The notes under the pieces: model-generated
What the model was told of the DNA's origin: nothing
What the model saw: the letters and a program-made list of their open reading frames with translations, nothing else
Databases searched by the model: none
Shown here: positions 16,286 through 24,892 of the stretch, piece after piece
How the letters are laid out: each line of letters begins with the position of its first letter
Numbering within the stretch: position 1 is the stretch's first letter
Source of the DNA: Schinkia azotoformans LMG 9581
Lineage (GTDB): Bacteria > Bacillota > Bacilli > Bacillales > Bacillaceae_J
DNA: 64,000 nt
Direction: 5' to 3'
Assembly: GCF_000307855.1 (NCBI RefSeq)
Contig: NZ_AJLR01000146.1
Span: 211,570 to 275,569, forward strand
Translations under genes and position numbers: made by a program

Positions 16286-16780
16286 ATGATAATCTCACAA
16301 ACTCTAGAGGAAAAGGTTAAACAACAAATCGAAACTGTTTATGATCCAGAGATTGATACGATTAATATCGTTGATTTGGGAATGCTTGGAAATGTTTCGA
16401 TCCTCGAAAAAAAAGTAACTGTTGAACTTCTTCCGACATTTTTAGGATGCCCTGCATTAGGAATCATTAAAGAAAATGTAATAAAAGCCATTAGTGAACT
16501 TAATGAAGTGGAAGAGGTTGTGGTTAACTACATCAATACCCCTCCTTGGACTTCCGCTTCAATCACAGAAAAAGGGAGAGAAGCGCTGAAGAAATTTGGT
16601 ATAGCCCCTCCTCCTATTCAACTTGAAAGTGACGGGTCTTGGCAAGTTGACTGCCCGTATTGCGGGTCACCCTACAACACACTAGAAAATATTTTTGGTC
16701 CTTCTGCATGTAGAAGTCTTCTGTATTGCAAGGAATGTAAAAACCCATTTGAAGCGATGAAGCCGATTTCTATTTTATAA
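16286..16780 (+). CDS. paaD: PaaD, iron-sulfur/diiron maturation protein
   Basis: A 164-residue protein. Residues 1-100 are a MIP18/DUF59 domain (VYDPEIDTINIVDLGML, then FLGCPALG with the reactive cysteine). Residues 115-160 are a zinc-ribbon (CPYCGSP, then YCKECKNPF) with the PaaD mark NIFGPSACRS. It is needed for an active epoxidase, probably by metal delivery. The ATG at 16286 fits AGGTGGAG better than the GTG two codons before. Confidence 0.92.
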   Translation: MIISQTLEEKVKQQIETVYDPEIDTINIVDLGMLGNVSILEKKVTVELLPTFLGCPALGIIKENVIKAISELNEVEEVVVNYINTPPWTSASITEKGREALKKFGIAPPPIQLESDGSWQVDCPYCGSPYNTLENIFGPSACRSLLYCKECKNPFEAMKPISIL

Positions 16781-16811
16781 AAAAATAAGATCAAACATGG
16801 AGGTATATAAA

Positions 16812-17120
16812 ATGATTAAATTTGTAGCACTATATAAACACCCTGAAGATAAGGAAAAGTTTGATGAGCATTATTTTTCAACACATGCGCCAATTACGGA
16901 GAAAATCCCTGGCTTGTTAAAAATGGATGTTACTAAATTTGTTGGCAGTCCAATGGGTGGTGAAAGTGAATATTACTTAATGTGCGAAATGTATTATGAG
17001 AGCATGGATACATTTAAAACGGCAATGAAAACTGAGGAGGCTAAAGCATCTGGTAAAGACTTAATGTCTTTTGCTAAGGGGATTGTTACGTTCATGATTG
17101 GTGAGGAAGTTAATGAGTAA
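16812..17120 (+). CDS. EthD-domain protein
   Basis: A 102-residue EthD-family (dimeric alpha-beta barrel) protein: MIKFVALYKHPEDKEKFDEH, ETHAP-like STHAPI, and KFVGSPMGGESEYYL. EthD proteins are accessory to oxidative systems and their precise function is unknown. The ATG at 16812 follows ATGGAGG. It lies between paaD and paaF and overlaps paaF by 8 bases, so it is coexpressed. It is not one of the established paa genes. Confidence 0.75.
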   Translation: MIKFVALYKHPEDKEKFDEHYFSTHAPITEKIPGLLKMDVTKFVGSPMGGESEYYLMCEMYYESMDTFKTAMKTEEAKASGKDLMSFAKGIVTFMIGEEVNE

Positions 17121-17889
17121 TTTTCAATATATAAACGTATTAAGCCGTAATTCAATTGGTTATATCAATCTCAATCGCCCGAAAGTGTTAAATGCACTTA
17201 GCCGATCAATGGTAAGAGAAATTGTTAATGCAATGGAAGACTTCGATCAAAATGATGAAATAAAAGTAATTATTATGTCAGGGGAAGGTCGGGCGTTTGC
17301 AGCAGGTGCCGATATTGATGAAATGGCTGAGGATGATCCTGTACGTTTTGAATTATTGAATCAATTTAAAGATTGGGATCGAATCGCTCTCATTAAAAAA
17401 CCAATCATTGGTGCAGTACATGGCTTTACATTAGGTGGTGGCTTTGAATTGGCACTTTGCTGCGACATTTTATTTGCTGCTGAAAACGCACAATTTGGTT
17501 TTCCGGAAATTAAGTTGGGTGTGATGCCAGGAGCAGGAGGGACACAGCGCTTAACCAAATTGATGGGAAAAACAAAAGCATTGGAATGGCTGTGGCTTGG
17601 TGAACCAATGTCTGCCAAAGAGGCTTTACATTATGGTGTTGTCAATCGCTTAGTTGCCCCGGAAATATTATTAGAAGAAACCGTTCGTTTTGCTGAAAAA
17701 ATCGCAATGCAGCCTCCTCTTTCTCTAAGACTAATTAAAGAGGCAGTTCAAAAAGCAGTTGACTATTCATTATATGAAGGAATGCAATTTGAGAGAAAAA
17801 ACTTCTACCTTTTATTTTCTTCACAGGATCAAAAAGAAGGAATGAAGGCGTTTATCGAAAAGAGAAAGCCTAATTTTGAAGGGAAATAG
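17113..17889 (+). CDS. paaF: 2,3-dehydroadipyl-CoA hydratase (enoyl-CoA hydratase)
   Basis: A 258-residue crotonase-family enzyme. The oxyanion-hole segments are GRAFAAGADIDEM and GFTLGGGFELAL; both catalytic glutamates of true hydratases are kept (GGFELALCCD and FPEIKLGVMPGAGGTQRL). In this operon it should hydrate 2,3-dehydroadipyl-CoA. The start ATG at 17113 overlaps the EthD gene and uses GAGGAAG. Ten bases separate it from paaG. Confidence 0.85.
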   Translation: MSNFQYINVLSRNSIGYINLNRPKVLNALSRSMVREIVNAMEDFDQNDEIKVIIMSGEGRAFAAGADIDEMAEDDPVRFELLNQFKDWDRIALIKKPIIGAVHGFTLGGGFELALCCDILFAAENAQFGFPEIKLGVMPGAGGTQRLTKLMGKTKALEWLWLGEPMSAKEALHYGVVNRLVAPEILLEETVRFAEKIAMQPPLSLRLIKEAVQKAVDYSLYEGMQFERKNFYLLFSSQDQKEGMKAFIEKRKPNFEGK

Positions 17890-17899
17890 GAGGATTTTA

Positions 17900-18673
17900 A
17901 TGTTTGAAACAATTAAATTCGATGTTAAAAATGGTGTTGCTTGGTTAACCTTAAATCGCCCAGATAAACTAAATGCTTTTACAGAACAAATGAATGTAGA
18001 AATTGGTGAAGCTTTGAAGGATGTTGCTAGAAACTCTGAGATTAGATGTTTAGTCATTACAGGGGAGGGTCGTGCTTTTTGTTCAGGTGAGGACATCGGC
18101 AGTCTTGGTGAGGAAACAAATCATGGTGAGATTCTTAGAAATCGTTACAATCCGATGGTTCAGCAGCTTGCTGCCATTGAAAAGCCAGTTATTGCTGCGA
18201 TCAACGGAGTTGCTGCAGGTGCAGGATTAAGCCTTGCTTTGGCTTGCGATTTTCGACTAGCATCTGAAAAGGCTAGTTTAGTTGAAGCGTTTATTCATAT
18301 CGGCTTAATTCCTGATTCAGGGAACTTGTATTACTTGCCTAGATTAGTAGGCCAGGCTAAAGCACTTGAATTAGCGATATTAGGGGAAAAAATCTCTGCC
18401 GAAGAAGCAAAATCAATTGGATTAGTTACAAAAGTAATACCTTCAGATCATTGGGAGAAAGAGGTATCTGTATTTGCACAAAAGTTGGCAAAAATGCCAA
18501 CAAAAGCGATTGGATTAATAAAGCGCTATGTTAATGATAGCTGGACTTGCAATCTCGAAGAAATGCTTGAGAAGGAAGCATATGGGCAGAGGGCTGCAGG
18601 GTTAACTGCTGATCACCAAGAAGGAATAGCGGCATTCTTGGAAAAGCGGAAGCCAGAATTTAAGGGTTTGTAA
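17900..18673 (+). CDS. paaG: 1,2-epoxyphenylacetyl-CoA isomerase
   Basis: A 257-residue crotonase-family isomerase. It lacks the second hydratase glutamate and has the PaaG mark HIGLIPDSGNLYYLPRLVG, whose aspartate is the catalytic residue. Other segments are GRAFCSGEDIGSL and GVAAGAGLSLALACD. It converts the epoxide to oxepin-CoA. The ATG at 17900 follows TAGGAGGATT; starting earlier would overlap the ribosome site. Confidence 0.88.
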   Translation: MFETIKFDVKNGVAWLTLNRPDKLNAFTEQMNVEIGEALKDVARNSEIRCLVITGEGRAFCSGEDIGSLGEETNHGEILRNRYNPMVQQLAAIEKPVIAAINGVAAGAGLSLALACDFRLASEKASLVEAFIHIGLIPDSGNLYYLPRLVGQAKALELAILGEKISAEEAKSIGLVTKVIPSDHWEKEVSVFAQKLAKMPTKAIGLIKRYVNDSWTCNLEEMLEKEAYGQRAAGLTADHQEGIAAFLEKRKPEFKGL

Positions 18674-18703
18674 ATAAATGTAATAAACCAAGGGGTGTTA
18701 TTT

Positions 18704-20221
18704 ATGTCTACAATTAAAGAAGAAAAAATGGAAAAATTAAATATGAAGCGTGAATATTATCAAATGGTTATTAATGGTGAACGTGTTGATGCATTAGCAA
18801 AGGAAACATTCACTACATATAATCCTGCAACAGGTGAGGTGCTTGCGCAGGTTGCGAAAGCATCAAAGGATGATGTTAATAGAGCTGTTGAAGCAGCCCG
18901 TAATGCTTTTGACAACGGAAAATGGAGAAAGTTCCCAGTAAATAAAAGATCAAGAGTTTTAAATAAAATTGCATCTATTATGAGAGCACGTTTCAATGAA
19001 TTAGTAGAATTAGAAGTTCTAAACAGCGGTAAATCTTTATCAGCTGCTCAAGGTCAGGTTATGCAATCTATTGAAGATTTTGAGTTTTATGCTGCTGCGA
19101 TTGTAGGCCACCGCGGTGAAGTTAATAATCTTCCGTACGGATTTTTAAATTATACTCAAAAAGAACCGGTAGGCGTTTGTGGACAAATTATTCCTTGGAA
19201 CTATCCAATGATGATGGCAGCTTGGAAGATCGCACCGGCCATTGCAGCAGGGTGTTCTGTAGTATTAAAACCAGCGAGTCTAACGCCATTAACGGCCATT
19301 GTATTAACTGAAATTTGTCATGAGGCTGGAGTACCTGAAGGGGTAGTCAACGTTGTAACTGGACCAGGTGCTAGTGTGGGAGATGCCATTGTAGAACATC
19401 CGGGTGTTGATAAAGTTGCCTTTACAGGATCTACACCAATTGGTAAAGACATTATGGGAAAAGCTTCCCAAACATTAAAACGTCTTACACTTGAATTAGG
19501 TGGAAAATCCCCAAATATCGTATTTGAGGATGCTGATATTGACGCAGCTGTTTATGGTTCTATTTTTGGAATTTTCTATAATACAGGTCAATCTTGTGAG
19601 GCGCGCTCACGTTTATATGTTCATGAAAACATTTATGATCAATTTATGGAAAAATTCGTTGAAAAGACGCAGCAATTACGTTTAGGAAATCCTATGGATC
19701 CTGGAACACAAGTAGGTTCTATTATTAGTAGAGGCCAACTTGAAGTTATTGATGGCTATGTAAAATCTGCAATTGAAGAGGGTGCAACGGTCCTTACAGG
19801 TGGTCATGAAGTAACAGTAGAAGGTTTTGAAAATGGGTATTGGTATGCGCCAACCATTATTACCGATGTTACCCATGAGATGAAGGTCGTAAAAGAAGAA
19901 ATCTTCGGACCTGTTGTTGTTGTCATGAAATTTAGTAATGAAAAAGAAGCTATTAAGCTTGCTAATGATACTGAATTTGGTTTAGGTTCTGCTATCTGGA
20001 CTAAGGACCAAGGCACTGCAACTCGAGTTGCCCACCAAATCCAAGCAGGTATTGTAATGGTAAACTGTCCATTTTCAGCCTTCCCAGGAACACCATTTGG
20101 TGGTTATAAGCAATCCGGTTTTGGTCGTGAACTTTGTATCGAAACGCTAGATTTATATACGGAAACAAAGAGTGTTCTCTCATATTATGGTGGCAAGCCA
20201 TTAAATCCACTAGGTGTGTAA
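18704..20221 (+). CDS. NAD(P)-dependent aldehyde dehydrogenase
   Basis: A 505-residue aldehyde dehydrogenase with general base in LELGGKSPN and nucleophile cysteine in NTGQSCEARSRL; FGGYKQSGFGRE is the C-terminal motif. It closes the paaA operon. Two roles fit: oxidation of the semialdehyde made after oxepin-CoA ring opening (the dehydrogenase half of PaaZ, here as a free enzyme), or oxidation of phenylacetaldehyde to phenylacetate. It has no fused hydratase domain. The ATG at 18704 follows AAGGGGTG. Confidence 0.85.
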   Translation: MSTIKEEKMEKLNMKREYYQMVINGERVDALAKETFTTYNPATGEVLAQVAKASKDDVNRAVEAARNAFDNGKWRKFPVNKRSRVLNKIASIMRARFNELVELEVLNSGKSLSAAQGQVMQSIEDFEFYAAAIVGHRGEVNNLPYGFLNYTQKEPVGVCGQIIPWNYPMMMAAWKIAPAIAAGCSVVLKPASLTPLTAIVLTEICHEAGVPEGVVNVVTGPGASVGDAIVEHPGVDKVAFTGSTPIGKDIMGKASQTLKRLTLELGGKSPNIVFEDADIDAAVYGSIFGIFYNTGQSCEARSRLYVHENIYDQFMEKFVEKTQQLRLGNPMDPGTQVGSIISRGQLEVIDGYVKSAIEEGATVLTGGHEVTVEGFENGYWYAPTIITDVTHEMKVVKEEIFGPVVVVMKFSNEKEAIKLANDTEFGLGSAIWTKDQGTATRVAHQIQAGIVMVNCPFSAFPGTPFGGYKQSGFGRELCIETLDLYTETKSVLSYYGGKPLNPLGV

Positions 20222-20249
20222 TTAAAATAGGTTAACATAGTTTTTTTAA

Positions 20250-20287
20250 AACGAGCACCTTTATTATAAAAAGTGCTCGTTATTTTT
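20250..20287 (+). terminator. terminator after the paaA operon
   Basis: AACGAGCAC and GTGCTCGTT form a perfect 9-bp stem with a 14-base loop, followed by ATTTTTT. Confidence 0.85.
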
Positions 20288-20324
20288 TCAGTATATAAAT
20301 AGGTAGATAATAGGAGGAAATATC

Positions 20325-21179
20325 GTGGTTAAACATATAGTTGTGGTTGGATCAGGTACGATGGGAAGAGGCATTGCCTATGTTTCTGCTGTGGGTGGAT
20401 TTCATGTAAAACTCGTGGATGTTAAAAATGAAGCATTATTAAATGCTGAAAAAGAGATAAATAGTATTTTTGACAAAGGAATTGAACGTGGAAAAATCTT
20501 AGTGGAACAGTCCGATGAGGCTAAAAAGCGTTTAACATATGAGTCAAATTTAGCAGATGCTGTGAAAACAGCTGATATGGTTATAGAGGCTGTACCTGAA
20601 ATTAAAGATATTAAGAAAAATGTGTTTGAAGCAATCGATGCAAATGCACCTGAAAGTTGTTACTTTGCAACAAATACATCAACGATGAGCCCGACAGAAA
20701 TCGCTTCCTATACGAAACGTCCTGAAAGAGTAATTGCTATGCATTTCTTCAATCCTGTTCATAAAATGCCGCTTGTAGAAATTATCCGTGGTTTGGAAAC
20801 AGCAGATGAAACAGCTGAAGTTGCAAGACAAGTATCGGAAAAAATGGGAAAGGAAACCGTTGTTGTTAATGAGTTTCCGGGATTTGTTACAAGCAGAATC
20901 AGCACGCTAGTGGGCAATGAGGCATTTTATATGCTTCAGGAAGGAATTGGTACACCGGAGGAAATAGATAAGGCTATTAAGCTCGGGTTGAATTACCCGA
21001 TGGGTCCATTTGAACTTGTAGACTTAGTCGGTTTAGATGTGCGATTGAATAATTTAAAATACTTACATGAAAAATTAGGAGAAAAATATCGTCCTGCTCC
21101 GCTCTTAGAACAGTATGTAAAAGCTGGCAGATTAGGTAGGAAAGTGGGCAGAGGCGTTTACGATTATACTGATAAATAG
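20325..21179 (+). CDS. paaH: 3-hydroxyacyl-CoA dehydrogenase
   Basis: A 284-residue 3-hydroxybutyryl-CoA dehydrogenase family enzyme: Rossmann motif VVGSGTMGRGIAYV, catalytic HFFNPVHKMPLVEI, and EFPGFVTSRI. In this setting it oxidises 3-hydroxyadipyl-CoA. The start is GTG behind TAGGAGGAAATATC. It follows a terminator and leads directly to the thiolase gene with 18 bases between. Confidence 0.87.
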   Translation: MVKHIVVVGSGTMGRGIAYVSAVGGFHVKLVDVKNEALLNAEKEINSIFDKGIERGKILVEQSDEAKKRLTYESNLADAVKTADMVIEAVPEIKDIKKNVFEAIDANAPESCYFATNTSTMSPTEIASYTKRPERVIAMHFFNPVHKMPLVEIIRGLETADETAEVARQVSEKMGKETVVVNEFPGFVTSRISTLVGNEAFYMLQEGIGTPEEIDKAIKLGLNYPMGPFELVDLVGLDVRLNNLKYLHEKLGEKYRPAPLLEQYVKAGRLGRKVGRGVYDYTDK

Positions 21180-21197
21180 GGATAGGAGCTGTTAGTG

Positions 21198-22400
21198 ATG
21201 AGAGAAGTAGTTATCGTTGATGCTGTTCGAACTCCAATTGGCCGTTATAAAGGTGCATTAAAATCAGTGCGTCCTGATGATTTAGGGGCGATTGTAATTA
21301 ATAAAATTATGGATAGAAATCCCAATGTTCCCGTTGAACAAATTGAGGAAGTAGTATTAGGAAATGCTAACCAGGCTGGTGAGGATAACCGTAATGTTGC
21401 AAGAATGTCTGCGTTGCTTGCTGGCCTTCCCGTTGAAGTTGGTGGAACAACCATAAACCGCCTTTGTGGTTCGGGGTTGGATGCTGTTAATTATGCTGCA
21501 CGTGCCATCTTGGCTGGAGAGGGTGAAATTTTTATCGCGGGAGGAACAGAGAGTATGACTCGTGCCCCTTTAGTAATGGCAAAGCCAGAAACAGATTTCC
21601 CGCGCGGTGACATGAAAATGTTTGATACTACAATTGGCTGGCGTTTTACAAATGAGAAATTACACGAAATGTATGGATCAGATACGATGCCAAAAACGGC
21701 AGAAAATGTTGCACAACGGTTCGATATTTCACGTGAAGAACAAGATCAATTTGCTTTTGAGAGTCAAATGAAGGCAAAAAAAGCAATAGAAGAAAATAGG
21801 TTTGCAGATGAGATTGTTCCGGTAGTTCTTCATGACCGTAAAGGAAATGAAACTATCGTTGATCAAGATGAACATCCGCGGCCTGAAACAACATTAGAAA
21901 GCCTTGCAAAGCTGAAACCAATCTTTCCAAACGGCACAGTAACGGCAGGAAATGCATCAGGTGTAAATGATGGTGCATCTGTTTTACTGTTAATGTCAGC
22001 TGAGAAAGCTGACGAGTTAGGAGTTAAGCCATTAGTTAAATATAAAGTATCCGCTACAGCAGGTTTAGAGCCGGCAATAATGGGATTAGGACCAGTTTTT
22101 GCAACAAGAAAAGCTTTAACACGTGCGGGATTAACAATTAATGATTTAGGTCTAGTGGAGTTAAACGAAGCATTTGCTTCCCAATCTTTGGAGTGCATGA
22201 AGCAACTTGAGTTGAATAATGATATTGTTAATGTTAATGGTGGTGCGATTTCGTTCGGTCACCCTTTAGGAGCCAGCGGAGCTAGGATATTAACCACACT
22301 TATTTATGAGATGAAAAAACGAAATGTTAAATATGGACTCGCGACGATGTGTATTGGTGTTGGTCAAGGAATTGCAACTATTGTCGAAAATATTGAATGA
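21198..22400 (+). CDS. paaJ: 3-oxoadipyl-CoA thiolase
   Basis: A 400-residue type II thiolase with nucleophile cysteine in NRLCGSGLDAVN, GHPLGASGAR and the second cysteine in CIGVGQG. The opening REVVIVDAVRTPIGRYKG is typical of PaaJ/PcaF. It cleaves 3-oxoadipyl-CoA to succinyl-CoA and acetyl-CoA. ATG at 21198 or the GTG one codon before could serve; ribosome site ATAGGAG. Confidence 0.85.
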   Translation: MREVVIVDAVRTPIGRYKGALKSVRPDDLGAIVINKIMDRNPNVPVEQIEEVVLGNANQAGEDNRNVARMSALLAGLPVEVGGTTINRLCGSGLDAVNYAARAILAGEGEIFIAGGTESMTRAPLVMAKPETDFPRGDMKMFDTTIGWRFTNEKLHEMYGSDTMPKTAENVAQRFDISREEQDQFAFESQMKAKKAIEENRFADEIVPVVLHDRKGNETIVDQDEHPRPETTLESLAKLKPIFPNGTVTAGNASGVNDGASVLLLMSAEKADELGVKPLVKYKVSATAGLEPAIMGLGPVFATRKALTRAGLTINDLGLVELNEAFASQSLECMKQLELNNDIVNVNGGAISFGHPLGASGARILTTLIYEMKKRNVKYGLATMCIGVGQGIATIVENIE

Positions 22401-22462
22401 AATAAAAGTTATTTAAATATAATATTTGTTTGTTCATATAAGATAAAAAGGGAGCGCTTTTT

Positions 22463-23239
22463 ATGGCAAAAGTAATGTTTGATGTAAAAAATTATATTGG
22501 CTATGTGACCATTAACCGACCCGAAGTGCTAAATTGTTTTGATTATGAAACTTTGGCATTGCTTGGAGAAATCGTTGATGAAATTCGAACAAATAAGGAT
22601 GTTAGAGTTGTTATTTTTACTAGTGCTGGCAACAAAGCCTTTAGTGCAGGAGCAGATTTAAAGGAGCGCAAAACATTACCAGATTCAGAGGTTCGTAGGA
22701 ACGTCAATAAAATTCGTACTGTATTTAATGATATTGCCTTATTACCGCAACCAACCATTGCTGCTGTTAATGGGCATGCTTTTGGTGGTGGGTTTGAGCT
22801 AATGTTAGCATGTGACTTTAGAATTGCTGTTAAGGAAGCAACAATGGGGCTTACTGAATTGAAATGGGCTATTATTCCAGGAGCTGGAGGCACGCAGCGT
22901 CTTCCAAGATTAATAGGTGAAGCAAAAGCAAAAGAAATGATTTTAACCGCGAAAAAAGTGTCTGCGGATGAGGCAAATATCCTTGGTGTAGTAACAAAAG
23001 TAGTTGAACAAGAAAACTTGATGGATGAATGCATTTCACTCGCGGAAGAATTGATGTCTAATGGTCCCGTAGCGTTGCAGCAGGCGAAATATGCTATTAA
23101 TTATGGCATGGGAGTGGATTTGCAGACAGGTTTGGCAATAGAGGCAAAGGCCTATGAAATGATAATCCCGACAAAAGATAGGGTTGAGGCTTTAAAAGCT
23201 TTTAGTGAAAAAAGACCACCAAACTTTATAGGGAAATAG
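22463..23239 (+). CDS. enoyl-CoA hydratase (second copy)
   Basis: A 258-residue crotonase-family hydratase with both catalytic glutamates (GGGFELMLACD and LTELKWAIIPGAGGTQRL) and oxyanion segment NKAFSAGADLKE. It resembles methylglutaconyl-CoA-type hydratases. It lies between the thiolase and paaX genes, so it is part of the phenylacetate regulon and may share the PaaF role or handle side products. Confidence 0.78.
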   Translation: MAKVMFDVKNYIGYVTINRPEVLNCFDYETLALLGEIVDEIRTNKDVRVVIFTSAGNKAFSAGADLKERKTLPDSEVRRNVNKIRTVFNDIALLPQPTIAAVNGHAFGGGFELMLACDFRIAVKEATMGLTELKWAIIPGAGGTQRLPRLIGEAKAKEMILTAKKVSADEANILGVVTKVVEQENLMDECISLAEELMSNGPVALQQAKYAINYGMGVDLQTGLAIEAKAYEMIIPTKDRVEALKAFSEKRPPNFIGK

Positions 23240-23257
23240 TATTTAAGAAAACTATGA

Positions 23258-23271
23258 ATATGTCGTAATAT
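23258..23271 (+). promoter_or_regulatory. half operator upstream of paaX
   Basis: ATATGTCGTAATAT differs at one of 14 positions from the left part of the paaA operator. It lies about 110 bases before paaX. No clear second arm is seen 25 bases on. Confidence 0.35.
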
Positions 23272-23376
23272 GGAGTTTTTTTACTATTTTTGCAAAAACT
23301 ATAACATAAGGTATTTGATATCATCCTCAATTTATAATAATATATAAAATAGTATAGTAAAGAGGGATGAATCTAG

Positions 23377-24267
23377 GTGACTAATATAAATACACGATCT
23401 ATGATTTTTACATTATATGGCGACTATATTAGCCATTATGGAAATGAAATATGGATTGGCAGTTTAATCCGTTTGCTTGAAGAGTTCGGTCATAATGATC
23501 AATCAGTAAGAGCGGCTATTTCGCGAATGGGGAAACAAGGTTGGGTAACTTCCTCTAAAAAAGGTAATAAGAGCTATTATTCCCTTAGTAAAATGGGTGT
23601 AGCACGTATTGAAGAAGCAGCCAAACGTATATATAAATTAGGCCCTGAAAAATGGGATGGCTATTGGAGAACACTAACCTATACGATTCCCGAAGAAAAG
23701 CGGAACTTACGTGATGAATTGCGTCAGGAATTAGTGTGGAGCGGGTTTGGTATGCTCTTAAATAGCTGTTGGATATCTCCCAACAATTTAGAAGATGAAG
23801 TGAAGTTATTAATAGAAAAGTATAAAATTGAATCATATGTCCATTTTTTTGTATCAGAGTACAAAGGTCCTGCTGATAATGAAGCACTTGTAAGACAATG
23901 CTGGGATATCGATAATATTAATGCTAAATATGAAGAGTTCATAAATGTTTACAGCAAAAAATATGTTGTGGATAAAAATAAAATTTCGAACGGTGAAATG
24001 ACAGATGCAGAATGCTTTGTTGAAAGAGCCAAGTTGGTTCATGAATATCGCAAGTTCTTATTCATAGACCCTGGCTTACCTGAGGAACTCTTGCCAAGCA
24101 AATGGCTTGGTGGACACGCTGCATCGCTGTTTAGTGATTATTACAAAACATTGGCTGAGCCTGCCAATCAGTTCTTTGAAAGTGTGTTTGAAAAAGATAA
24201 TGAAATGCATAAAAAAGACAGTGAATATGAGGTTTTAAACCATCCATATATGGTAAACAACAATTAA
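23377..24267 (+). CDS. paaX: PaaX-family repressor
   Basis: A 296-residue PaaX-type regulator. The N-terminus is a winged helix (TRSMIFTLYGDYISHYG, EFGHNDQSVRAAISRMGKQG, then KGNKSYYSLSK), followed by the PaaX central domain (WDGYWRTLTYTIPEEKRNLR) and C-terminal domain (FIDPGLPEELLPSKWLG). The family binds phenylacetyl-CoA and then releases paa promoters. GTG start behind AGAGGGATG. A conserved inverted repeat before paaA and livH is its probable operator. Confidence 0.88.
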   Translation: MTNINTRSMIFTLYGDYISHYGNEIWIGSLIRLLEEFGHNDQSVRAAISRMGKQGWVTSSKKGNKSYYSLSKMGVARIEEAAKRIYKLGPEKWDGYWRTLTYTIPEEKRNLRDELRQELVWSGFGMLLNSCWISPNNLEDEVKLLIEKYKIESYVHFFVSEYKGPADNEALVRQCWDIDNINAKYEEFINVYSKKYVVDKNKISNGEMTDAECFVERAKLVHEYRKFLFIDPGLPEELLPSKWLGGHAASLFSDYYKTLAEPANQFFESVFEKDNEMHKKDSEYEVLNHPYMVNNN

Positions 24268-24275
24268 GAAAAAAT

Positions 24276-24303
24276 GAAAAAGAGGCTGAAAAGCCTCTTT
24301 TTC
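24276..24303. terminator. bidirectional terminator between paaX and paaY
   Basis: AAAAAGAGGCT and AGCCTCTTTTT pair around a GAAA tetraloop, giving A- and T-tracts on both sides. Confidence 0.85.
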
Positions 24304-24304
24304 A

Positions 24305-24820
24305 TTATAATGATAATTGCTCCTTAAATTCTTTTCCCTTTTGGACGTACGTATCTACAGAAAGTTGAATTAGCTCATAGTCCTTCTCATTTAATTCTCG
24401 CACAACTTTTCCTGGGGAACCAACAACTAAAGAGCGTGGTGGAATGTTTTTGCCTGAAGGGATTAGTGTGTTTGCTCCGATTATTGTATATTCACCTATT
24501 TCAGCACCGTCCAGTATTGTCGACCCCATACCTATTAGTGCTCCTTTTCTTACGGTGCAGCCGTGTAAGATAACATTGTGTCCAACTGTAACATCATCTT
24601 CAACAACTAACGGATAGTCTTCAAATAAATGGCATGTAGTATTGTCTTGAATGCTACATCGCTCACCTATCTTAATGGGTGCTTCATCTCCCCTTAGGAC
24701 GGCATTAAACCAGATGCTGGATTCCTTTCCAACAGTAACATCGCCTACAACTCTTGCACCGGGTGCGATAAAAGCGCTTTCGTCAATTTTCGGCATTTTA
24801 TTTTTATATGGATAAAGCAT
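24305..24820 (-). CDS. paaY: PaaY-like gamma-carbonic-anhydrase-fold thioesterase
   Basis: A 171-residue left-handed beta-helix protein made of hexapeptide repeats (SAFIAPGARVVGDVTVG, then ALIGMGSTILDGAEIG). Metal-binding histidines stand in TTCHLF and VGHNVILHGC. In phenylacetate clusters PaaY is a thioesterase that frees CoA from dead-end ring products; a plain gamma-carbonic anhydrase is the alternative. The ATG at 24820 fits GGGGGAG; the upstream TTG does not. It is convergent with paaX. Confidence 0.78.
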   Translation of the reverse strand: MLYPYKNKMPKIDESAFIAPGARVVGDVTVGKESSIWFNAVLRGDEAPIKIGERCSIQDNTTCHLFEDYPLVVEDDVTVGHNVILHGCTVRKGALIGMGSTILDGAEIGEYTIIGANTLIPSGKNIPPRSLVVGSPGKVVRELNEKDYELIQLSVDTYVQKGKEFKEQLSL

Positions 24821-24892
24821 TTCCAACTCCCCCTATATATGGTAATTTATATACAAGGTTATTATAACACTTTTTAAACGGGGTGGTAAAAA

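Noticed and set aside
22543..23034. Long minus-strand frames opposite crotonase-family genes
   Set aside because: They are antisense shadows of strongly supported enzymes and have no ribosome sites or family features.
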